This document shows, piece by piece, positions 57,407 to 64,000 of a DNA stretch of 64,000 bases. Both the position numbers and the translations under genes were made by a program. Each line of letters opens with the position of its first letter. The first letter of the stretch is position 1. Source of the stretch: an uncultured Draconibacterium sp. GTDB taxonomy: Bacteria; Bacteroidota; Bacteroidia; Bacteroidales; Prolixibacteraceae. The stretch lies in contig NZ_OY782038.1 in NCBI RefSeq assembly GCF_963677575.1, positions 1,860,001 through 1,924,000 of the forward strand. The letters run 5' to 3'. The notes under the pieces are model-generated. The model did no database searches and was not told the origin of the DNA. It saw nothing but the letters and a program-made list of their open reading frames with translations.

Positions 57407-59158
57407 CTACGTCCTGTCGAAATATTCGGTGTGCAACAGATGATGTGCTTTTTCGCTCATCGGCTCACCCAGGAACTTTTCATACAACTCAATAATATGT
57501 GGATTTTCGTGCGATTTGCGCAGCGTTTTGTTTTGATCTTCCTGATACAGGGCAGCTTGTCGTTTTTTCAGAATGCCTGCATCGCCATGATGGTACGGTT
57601 GCCCGCCACCACCGATACAACCGCCGGGGCAGCTCATAATTTCAATGGCGTGGAATTCACTTTTTCCTGCCTGAATATCTTCCAGCAATTTTCGCGCATT
57701 ACCCAATCCGTGCGCGATACCAATTTTTATTGGTAACCCGTCAAAATCAATAGTTGCTTGCCTGATACCTTCCATTCCGCGCAGCTCATCAAAATCCAAT
57801 CGTGGCAATTCTTTTTTAGTATGAACTTCATACGCCGTACGAACAGCCGCCTCAATTACACCACCTGTTGTTCCGAAGATTACACCTGCGCCCGTTGATT
57901 CTCCAAGCGGGTTATCAAAGTCTTCGTTTGGCAGTGCTGTAAAATCAATATTCGAGAGTTTAATCAATGCTGCCAACTCGCGAGTTGTAAGCGCATGATC
58001 AACATCCGGGTTATCATTGGTTTTAAACTCATCGCGGCCACACTCGTATTTTTTAGCCACACATGGCATAATCGAAACGACCACCAAATCTTCGCGTTTT
58101 ATCCCCAACTGATCGGCAAAATAAGTTTTGGCAATGGAGCCAAACATTTGCTGAGGAGATCGTGCAGATGAAGGAATATCTTTCATTTCCGGGAATTGGT
58201 GCTCGAAAAATTTCACCCATGCAGGACAGCACGAAGTTAATATCGGTAATTTCACATCTTTGTCACCAGCCAAATGTTTTCCCAAACGGTTCAGCAACTC
58301 GGTGCCTTCTTCCATAATGGTAAGGTCAGCGGCAAAGTCGGTATCAAAAACATGGTCGAATCCAAGACGACGCAAAGCAGTTACCATTTTACCGGTTACT
58401 AAAGAGCCGGACTCCATGCCAAACTCCTCACCCAATGCTGCGCGCACTGCAGGAGCTGTTTGAACGATCACTGTTTTTGTTGGATCGGAAAGTGCACGAA
58501 TTACTTTCCCGGTTTCATCAACTTCTGTTAATGCTCCGGTGGGGCAAACAGCCACACACTGACCACAATATGTACACACCGAATGATCAAGATTCATTTC
58601 GAAAGCCGGCGAAACAACCGATTCAAAACCGCGGTTGATGGCCGATAAAACACCAACAGTTTGCACTTCGTTACACATGGTTTCGCAACGGCGGCACATA
58701 ATACATTTATCCACCTCGCGAATTATTGCCGGTGACGTATCTTCGCGGTACGTAGATTGCTCACCTTTATAATGAATTTCGCGAATTCCCAAATTGTGTG
58801 CCAGGTCCTGCAAATCGCAGTTGCCTGATTTGGCACAGATCAAACAATCAAAAGGATGATCAGAAAGGATCAACTCCATTACCGTTCTGCGTGCATTTAT
58901 CACACGCATTGAGTGGGTATTAATTTTCATACCTTCACTCACATTAGTACAACATGCCGGCGCCAGGTTTCTCCGTCCTTCCACTTCAACCACACAAATA
59001 CGGCAGCCACCGGGTTTGTTTTCAATGTTCAGGTCATCAAGTTTCATGTGGCACAGCGTTGGAATATGCAAACCAACACCCGATGCCGCTTCAAGAATTG
59101 TAGTTCCCGATTTTACCACAACCGGTTTATTATCTATCGTAAGATTTACTGTATCCAT
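57407..59158 (-). CDS. hydA: [FeFe] hydrogenase catalytic subunit HydA, cluster 2
   Basis: 583 residues. [2Fe-2S] N-terminal domain, His-Cys [4Fe-4S] (HPFDCLICAKSGNC), two [4Fe-4S] motifs (CIMCRRCETMC, CTYCGQCVAVC), then the H-cluster domain with canonical L1 TSCCPAW (Cys310, Cys311), L2 MPCVAKKYE and L3 EIMSCPGGCIGGGGQP. All cluster ligands are intact. With HydB and HydC it forms a trimeric NAD(H)-linked, possibly electron-bifurcating, cytoplasmic enzyme. Confidence 0.95.
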   Translation of the reverse strand: MDTVNLTIDNKPVVVKSGTTILEAASGVGLHIPTLCHMKLDDLNIENKPGGCRICVVEVEGRRNLAPACCTNVSEGMKINTHSMRVINARRTVMELILSDHPFDCLICAKSGNCDLQDLAHNLGIREIHYKGEQSTYREDTSPAIIREVDKCIMCRRCETMCNEVQTVGVLSAINRGFESVVSPAFEMNLDHSVCTYCGQCVAVCPTGALTEVDETGKVIRALSDPTKTVIVQTAPAVRAALGEEFGMESGSLVTGKMVTALRRLGFDHVFDTDFAADLTIMEEGTELLNRLGKHLAGDKDVKLPILTSCCPAWVKFFEHQFPEMKDIPSSARSPQQMFGSIAKTYFADQLGIKREDLVVVSIMPCVAKKYECGRDEFKTNDNPDVDHALTTRELAALIKLSNIDFTALPNEDFDNPLGESTGAGVIFGTTGGVIEAAVRTAYEVHTKKELPRLDFDELRGMEGIRQATIDFDGLPIKIGIAHGLGNARKLLEDIQAGKSEFHAIEIMSCPGGCIGGGGQPYHHGDAGILKKRQAALYQEDQNKTLRKSHENPHIIELYEKFLGEPMSEKAHHLLHTEYFDRT

Positions 59159-59175
59159 AATTTTCAGGTTTCTGA

Positions 59176-60969
59176 TTAGGTTAGGGTTATTGCATTGAAT
59201 TTACATTTCTCGTAACACACGCCACATTTAATACACAAAGTCTGGTCGATATAATGTGGCTGGCGGCGTTCGCCGGAAATTGCTCCTACCGGGCAATTGC
59301 GGAAACAAAGTGTACAACCGGTACACAAATCTTCAACAATATCGTAACGCAACAGCGATTTACACTGACCCGCCGGACACTTTCCGTCCAGGACATGAGC
59401 CTTGTATTCATGCTCGAAATTATTTATGGTTGAAAGCACCGGGTTGGGCGAGGTTTGTCCCAAACCACAAAGTGCCGTATCTTTAATTACCACACTTAAA
59501 TCTTTCAACTTTTCAATGTCTTGCTCTTCTCCTTTTCCCTGGGTAATTTTATCCAGCAACTCGTAAAGGCGCTTGTTTCCAACACGGCATGGTGTACATT
59601 TTCCGCACGATTCCTCCAGCGTAAAATCCAAATAAAATTTTGCGATGGAAACCATACAATCGTCCTCGTCCATTACAATCATTCCGCCCGATCCCATCAT
59701 AGAACCCGATGCCAGTAGGTTGTCGTAATCAATCGGGATATCCAAATCTTCTTTCGTTAAACATCCTCCTGACGGACCACCGGTTTGAACAGCTTTAAAT
59801 TCTTTTCCGTCTTTAATTCCACCGCCAATATCGTAGATCACTTCACGGAGTGTTGTTCCCATTGGCACCTCAATTAGACCAACATTGTTAATCTTTCCGG
59901 CTAAGGCAAACACTTTTGTTCCCTTTGATTTTTCGGTACCGATTTTACTAAACCATTCAGCACCTTTATTCAAAATTACCGGAATGTTTGCAAAAGTCTC
60001 TACGTTATTTACGTTGGTAGGTTTTCCCATGTACCCGGAAACGGACGGGAACGGTGGTTTGAAAGTTGGCTCACCACGTAAACCTTCCATAGAGTGGATC
60101 AGCGCAGTTTCTTCACCGCAAACAAAAGCTCCGGCACCGTAACGCAATTCAATATGAAAATTAAAACCACTACCTAAAATATCATCACCAATCAAACCAT
60201 ATTCTTCGGCTTGTTTAATGGCAATTTTCAAACGTTGGATAGCCAGCGGATATTCAGCCCGGATATAAACCAGTCCCTTGTCGGCGCCAATACAATAACC
60301 GCAAATGGCCATCGCCTCCAGTACCGAGTGTGGATCACCTTCCAAAATCGAACGATCCATAAATGCGCCGGGGTCTCCCTCGTCGGCGTTGCAAACCACG
60401 TATTTCTGGTCGTTTTCTACATTTTTTGTTATCTCCCACTTTAAACCTGTTGGGAAACCGCCACCACCGCGGCCACGCAAACCCGAGTCTTTTATTTCTT
60501 TTATTACCTCTTCGGGTTTAAGCTCCGATAAACATTTTCCCAAAGCCTGGTAACCATTGCGGGCAATGTATTCATCAATATTTTCAGGATTGATAAAACC
60601 GCAATTCTTTAAGGCGATTCGGATTTGCTTTTTATAGAAATCCATGCCTTTAGAATCGCTTATATGCTCATCGTTAGTAGGATCGGTATATAACAAACGT
60701 TTTACCGGACGGCCTTTTACAATGTGTTCCTCAACAATTTCTACCACATCGTTTGGCGTAACCTGAACGTAAAAAGCGTTGTCGGGCAATACTTTTACAA
60801 TGGGTCCTTTTTCGCAAAAACCAAAACAACCGGTCAGTACCACCTGAACTTCATCTTCGAGCCCAAAGTCCTGAATCAATTGATTTAGTCTGTTTTTAAT
60901 TTCGTCGCTTTCCGATGCTTTACACCCGGTACCACCACAAATTAAAATATGCATTTTGTAGTCAGTCAT
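59176..60969 (-). CDS. hydB: NADH-linked [FeFe] hydrogenase flavoprotein HydB (NuoF-like), long form, cluster 2
   Basis: 597 residues with three parts: an N-terminal thioredoxin-like [2Fe-2S] domain (CGGTGCKAS ... TGCFGFCEKGP), the NuoF core (GRGGGGFPTGLKWEI, CNADEGDPGAFMDRS, GAFVCGEETALIHSMEG, ESCGKCTPCRVGN) and a C-terminal two-[4Fe-4S] ferredoxin (CTGCTLCFRNCP, CIKCGVCYEKC). This is the architecture of confirmed bifurcating hydrogenases. Adjacent to HydA with a 17-base gap. Confidence 0.94.
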   Translation of the reverse strand: MTDYKMHILICGGTGCKASESDEIKNRLNQLIQDFGLEDEVQVVLTGCFGFCEKGPIVKVLPDNAFYVQVTPNDVVEIVEEHIVKGRPVKRLLYTDPTNDEHISDSKGMDFYKKQIRIALKNCGFINPENIDEYIARNGYQALGKCLSELKPEEVIKEIKDSGLRGRGGGGFPTGLKWEITKNVENDQKYVVCNADEGDPGAFMDRSILEGDPHSVLEAMAICGYCIGADKGLVYIRAEYPLAIQRLKIAIKQAEEYGLIGDDILGSGFNFHIELRYGAGAFVCGEETALIHSMEGLRGEPTFKPPFPSVSGYMGKPTNVNNVETFANIPVILNKGAEWFSKIGTEKSKGTKVFALAGKINNVGLIEVPMGTTLREVIYDIGGGIKDGKEFKAVQTGGPSGGCLTKEDLDIPIDYDNLLASGSMMGSGGMIVMDEDDCMVSIAKFYLDFTLEESCGKCTPCRVGNKRLYELLDKITQGKGEEQDIEKLKDLSVVIKDTALCGLGQTSPNPVLSTINNFEHEYKAHVLDGKCPAGQCKSLLRYDIVEDLCTGCTLCFRNCPVGAISGERRQPHYIDQTLCIKCGVCYEKCKFNAITLT

Positions 60970-60987
60970 AGTTTTCGGTTTATATTT

Positions 60988-61383
60988 TTAATCGTCTATG
61001 GTTTTAAAGCTTACCGGAATAATTCCGTCAACCAGCTCGCCGCGTTTAATGTATGAGTCGATAATTTCGCGGGCTTTTTCTTTTTTCACGTGTCCGTAAA
61101 TCACCGGTTCCTTGCCCGGAAGTTTTACTTCAACGGTTGGTTCGGCATAACAGTAGCCCATGCAACCGGTTTGCGTAACAACCGCATCAATGGCTTCCTG
61201 TTCCAACTCTTCCACAAAATATTTCATGGTTTCCTTAGCGCCGGATGCAATACCACAAGTAGCCATTCCCACTTTAATTTGCACAACCTGATCAGGGTTA
61301 GCACTGTTTTCCCTGAGTTTGATTTTCGACTGAGCCTCTTCTTTCATCTTCCGAAGATCAGCCAGTGTTTTAATTTTAGTCAT
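60988..61383 (-). CDS. [2Fe-2S] thioredoxin-like ferredoxin protein
   Basis: 131 residues. Ligand candidates MATCGIASGA and TGCMGYCYAEP, the CP-type [2Fe-2S] spacing seen in the HydB N-terminus. Such a gene commonly sits in NAD-linked hydrogenase operons just before HydB. It is probably an extra electron carrier or assembly helper for the complex. 18 bases separate it from HydB. Confidence 0.88.
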   Translation of the reverse strand: MTKIKTLADLRKMKEEAQSKIKLRENSANPDQVVQIKVGMATCGIASGAKETMKYFVEELEQEAIDAVVTQTGCMGYCYAEPTVEVKLPGKEPVIYGHVKKEKAREIIDSYIKRGELVDGIIPVSFKTIDD

Positions 61384-61403
61384 ATCGCTTTTTTGTTTAT
61401 TCG

Positions 61404-61952
61404 TTATTTAGTCACTTCTATCTCTTGTAAATTCAATTTTATCAATTCCAAAATTCCTTCGCGTATTTCCTTTTGCTGGTACGAAACATCACCCAGCACC
61501 TCTTCCAACTCATCGGAACTTATCTGAAACTCACCTTTTTCAGTTTTATGGTGATACACCAAATTTCCGTCGATGTAGCTTAAAAACATCAGGTACAAGG
61601 TTTCCCTGATATCTCCTAACGGTGGTCGGTCGATGTTCGACAGCTGAAAACGCGCCGTTAAAACGGTGCCCACATTTAGCTCCGATTCGAGGGAAAAACT
61701 GCCACCGGCAGCCTCGGCATTGTGCTTTAAAAGCGGAATACCAAGCCCCACTTTTCGTGTAGTTCGCGATGTAAAGAACGGATTTATGGCTTTGGCCAGC
61801 GTTTCCTTGCTCATTCCGCAGCCATTGTCTCTAATTATTAGTGAACAAAGGTCTGCTATTTTATCCTCCTCAACTATGATTTCAATCAACGTTGCTTTTG
61901 CGCTTACGGAGTTCTGCACAATATCCAGAATATGTTCGGACAATGTTCTCAT
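61404..61952 (-). CDS. HATPase-domain protein of hydrogenase operon
   Basis: 182 residues. Bergerat ATPase motifs: N-box HILDIVQNSVSAKA, G1 IIRDNGCGMS, G2 TRKVGLGIPLLKHNAEAAGGSFSL. No phosphorylation (DHp) domain, so it is not a complete histidine kinase; a serine kinase/anti-sigma style protein is likely. Often found in clostridial hydrogenase operons. Overlaps the PHP gene by four bases. Confidence 0.88.
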   Translation of the reverse strand: MRTLSEHILDIVQNSVSAKATLIEIIVEEDKIADLCSLIIRDNGCGMSKETLAKAINPFFTSRTTRKVGLGIPLLKHNAEAAGGSFSLESELNVGTVLTARFQLSNIDRPPLGDIRETLYLMFLSYIDGNLVYHHKTEKGEFQISSDELEEVLGDVSYQQKEIREGILELIKLNLQEIEVTK

Positions 61953-62689
61953 ACAATTTCAACAAATCTACCATCTTGCTGATTCAGAGCTCTCTTTACC
62001 TCACAAAAAGATAATTCATGAATATTAAAAACAGAATAGTGAGTGCCAACCTGTTCTAAAAAATGAGCATCTGAATTATAAATTAACGAAATTTTATCAC
62101 CTAAGTCATAATGTTTTCGAGCATGCTTTTCGCTGGTTTTTCCGGTAATTCCCATGGCATCAAATTCAAGGTCTTTTGGAACAAAACCCAGGTGGCTAAA
62201 TAAACCGTTCAACGGCCGGTTAACATGTGCCGGGATAAATATTCCACCCAGCTCGTACACATACTTTTGAACCGAAGAAATACCTTTTTTTAATGCTGAT
62301 GTAAGGTAATACGGAACCAACTCCAACACTTTTTCATTAGCATCAACAACCGGCTGATAACCAAAGTGTCCATCGGGATTTGGAATGCGTGTAATGTTTT
62401 GCTCCAAATATTGCTGAAACTTATCCAGTTTCTCGTCATCCTCGAAAAAGGCCAGGCAATGCACTTCTTCTTTGGTAGTAATTTCTACGCCGGGAAGTGC
62501 CAATATTCCCTTTTCGCGGGCCAAGTCGCGAATTACTTTCGCGTTTAGGGTCGAATTATGATCGGTAATTCCAATAATATGCAATCCTGCCTCCCGGGCT
62601 TGCTCCACAATTTTACGCGGAGCCATTTCCAGGTCAGCACAGGGCGAAAGTACGGTATGAATATGTAGGTCGGCCCTGAATTTTTGCAT
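61949..62689 (-). CDS. PHP-domain phosphoesterase-like protein of hydrogenase operon
   Basis: 246 residues. Metal motifs ADLHIHTVLSPCADLEM, GITDHNSTLNA, LPGVEITTKEEVHCLAFF, and IPAHVNRP and NSDAHFLE further on form the full PHP trinuclear site. It may hydrolyse phosphoesters of a nucleotide signal or substrate; role in hydrogenase operons is not established. Four bases separate it from DRTGG. Confidence 0.9.
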   Translation of the reverse strand: MQKFRADLHIHTVLSPCADLEMAPRKIVEQAREAGLHIIGITDHNSTLNAKVIRDLAREKGILALPGVEITTKEEVHCLAFFEDDEKLDKFQQYLEQNITRIPNPDGHFGYQPVVDANEKVLELVPYYLTSALKKGISSVQKYVYELGGIFIPAHVNRPLNGLFSHLGFVPKDLEFDAMGITGKTSEKHARKHYDLGDKISLIYNSDAHFLEQVGTHYSVFNIHELSFCEVKRALNQQDGRFVEIV

Positions 62690-62693
62690 CTTA

Positions 62694-63059
62694 TTACGTT
62701 AAGGTAATATATAAATTCCCTGCCATTTCAAATGTGGCTTTGTCGGTTCCCAATACAGGAATTCCTTCTTCGTTACTGCGTTCGAGCGTATCTTCTTCGG
62801 GCTCAAAACCCTTTACCAAAATTACTGCTGCCAGCTCTTTCAGCGAGGCAATAGCCATTACATTTTGATGCGTTTGCAGTGTTATCCATACCTGCCCTTC
62901 CTGCGCATTTCCCATTACATCGCTCAGCAAATCGGAAACATACCCTCCGGAAATTTCATTGTCTAATCCGGATTCGCCGGAAAAAACTTTTAATCCAAAT
63001 TTTTCAACCAGTTCAGAAACCTTCATTTCTACCTCCTCTTCTGTTACAGTCAGCGTCAA
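62694..63059 (-). CDS. DRTGG-domain protein of hydrogenase operon
   Basis: 121 residues of the small DRTGG-only type. KVSELVEKFGLKVFSGESGLDNEISGGYVSDLLSDVMGNAQEGQVWITLQTHQNVMAIASLKELAAVILVKGFEPE matches this family, which often accompanies sensory hydrogenases. Function unknown, perhaps ligand sensing. It overlaps the upstream sensory hydrogenase end by 47 bases. Confidence 0.85.
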   Translation of the reverse strand: MTLTVTEEEVEMKVSELVEKFGLKVFSGESGLDNEISGGYVSDLLSDVMGNAQEGQVWITLQTHQNVMAIASLKELAAVILVKGFEPEEDTLERSNEEGIPVLGTDKATFEMAGNLYITLT

Positions 63060-64000
63060 AACGATTTCTCCCCCAGGCTTTTTCCAGGTTCTTAGTCGCT
63101 TTTTCGATGGTTATTTTTTTCTCGTTTAAGTATCTGTTTTGCAAAAAAATACAATCTGTCATTTTTGCTTTCCCTTGCACCATATCTTCGGCTAGCGCAT
63201 GACAATTGGGTGCCCCGCAACTGCCGCAATCTATTCCCGGAAGCTGACATAAAATCCGTTCAACTTTCTGCATTTTTTCCAATGCTTTCAGGCGATCGGT
63301 ATCCAGGGCAAAAACATACCGGGGTTCAATCGGGTCGGCTTTCATTTTATCTTTTATTCCCAGGCAGCTCACTGCCGAAATATCGATTGATGAAGCATTC
63401 GGATAACGTTTTGATCGTTTTTGCAATCGCTCAACCGTAAGGAAACGGTTGCCTGTAAGCAAAATTCCGCCGGCACATCCCTGGTGACACGATTTCAGTT
63501 CCAGAAAATCGAGCACCGGAACCTCTTCGTTCTCCATGCGTTCCAGAATTTTAACTACGTTGTGGATGCCGTCTACCGCCATCGAATTGCGTTTAAAGTG
63601 TCGTGCCTCGCCACGCGGAAGACTCCACAAAATTCCATCGAGCGTTAGGTTTTTGCGCAATGGAGCCGTATCAGTTTTTTCTTCCTTTTCAATAACCCGC
63701 ATGATGTGATTGTACAAATCACTCATTTTAATCAGGCCATCAACCGCCGATACTTCTTCGCCCAAAGGACGTTTTACAGCAGCCATTTTTGCCGAACAGG
63801 GCGACACATAAAAAGTACCTATTTCTTCGCGTTCAATTCCTTTCTTGCTCAACAGCTCAATGGCATGACAAGCTGCCAAATCGTGAGGTGCTTTTACCGG
63901 AACAATATTATCAACCAATGAAGGATAGCGCGATTGTATTAAACGAACAATGGCCGGACAAAATGACGATATCATCGGTTTATGCGTCGATTTTTCAACT
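63013..64000 (-). CDS. Sensory-type [FeFe] hydrogenase-like protein (5' end outside window)
   Basis: The frame is open to the window end, with at least 328 residues seen. H-cluster motifs are variants: ISSFCPA (L1, first Cys replaced by Phe), YVSPCSAKM (L2), and ELKSCHQGCAGG (L3), as in group C putative sensory hydrogenases. After them is a four-Cys [4Fe-4S] motif (LPGIDCGSCGAPNCHAL...DCIF) and then a coiled end. No PAS or kinase domain follows; upstream ferredoxin domains are expected beyond the window. As the first visible gene of the operon it may be a hydrogen sensor that controls it. Confidence 0.85.
   Translation of the reverse strand, partial: VEKSTHKPMISSFCPAIVRLIQSRYPSLVDNIVPVKAPHDLAACHAIELLSKKGIEREEIGTFYVSPCSAKMAAVKRPLGEEVSAVDGLIKMSDLYNHIMRVIEKEEKTDTAPLRKNLTLDGILWSLPRGEARHFKRNSMAVDGIHNVVKILERMENEEVPVLDFLELKSCHQGCAGGILLTGNRFLTVERLQKRSKRYPNASSIDISAVSCLGIKDKMKADPIEPRYVFALDTDRLKALEKMQKVERILCQLPGIDCGSCGAPNCHALAEDMVQGKAKMTDCIFLQNRYLNEKKITIEKATKNLEKAWGRNRFDADCNRRGGRNEGF

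Noticed and set aside
57431..63921. Plus-strand frames opposite the hydrogenase 2 operon
   Set aside because: They are antisense shadows of strongly conserved minus-strand genes with no domain content.

Overview
The window looks like a chromosomal contig from a Bacteroidota bacterium, most likely order Marinilabiliales (Prolixibacteraceae-like). Several family-level clues support this: an ECF sigma factor/FecR/TonB-receptor set, a fused GldF-GldG protein, the DUF4197 and DUF4301 families, SurE next to LpxB, many Bacteroidota-type -7 boxes (TAnnTTTG), and weak Shine-Dalgarno sites. The species cannot be named from sequence alone. No rRNA, tRNA, CRISPR array or phage was seen.

Region by region. 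1-8.1 kb holds housekeeping and hypothetical genes: a DUF4197 fragment, a YhcC-like radical SAM protein, DUF4301, a TPR protein, a DUF368 lipid-carrier translocase, aroE, a low-MW phosphatase and a MaoC hydratase. 8.3-18 kb has a DMT exporter, a DUF1080 lipoprotein and a TetR-controlled efflux operon: tetR, a TolC-like protein, an HlyD-like lipoprotein, two ABC ATPases and two ABC-2 permeases (YbhGFSR-like). The gaps of this operon are occupied by two unrelated families of small repeat elements. One carries a four-helix-bundle (S23/IVP-type) gene, the other a GIY-YIG gene, and each also has a short ORF-less copy in the same operon. The last permease and the GIY-YIG gene both carry one-base homopolymer frameshifts.

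18-24.4 kb has CHAD, DUF1697, a Crp/Fnr regulator, a SnoaL-like and a YceI gene bracketed by two 150-bp MITE-like repeats, a DODA-type dioxygenase, and an hxlR/qorB pair in which qorB is broken by a 205-bp tandem duplication. 24.4-32 kb has an ECF sigma/FecR/TonB-receptor system with an upstream lipoprotein, an alkaline-phosphatase-fold protein that appears to have lost metal ligands, and a small carboxypeptidase-regulatory-domain protein next to another short inverted-repeat element.

32.3-35.9 kb encodes a compact three-gene NADH-linked [FeFe] hydrogenase (HydC-HydB-HydA). 35.9-45 kb holds ogt, a secreted esterase and nuclease, DUF5714, an HTH regulator with three paralogous small membrane proteins, an AGCS symporter, a GntR/slipin/TolQ-like operon and a YkgJ protein. 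45-53.6 kb is a minus-strand run: thioesterase, FAH-family hydrolase, exonuclease, dnaN, gldFG, lpxB, surE. 53.9-56.8 kb has an aldo/keto reductase, a NIPSNAP protein and an alpha/beta hydrolase.

56.9-64 kb is a second, complete hydrogenase operon on the minus strand: a group-C-like sensory hydrogenase (truncated by the window end), DRTGG, PHP, HATPase, [2Fe-2S] protein, long HydB, HydA and HydC. The two hydrogenases differ in domain content. HydA of the first has Ser where the second has the second Cys of the L1 motif, an expected H-cluster ligand. No HydE/F/G maturase genes are in the window.
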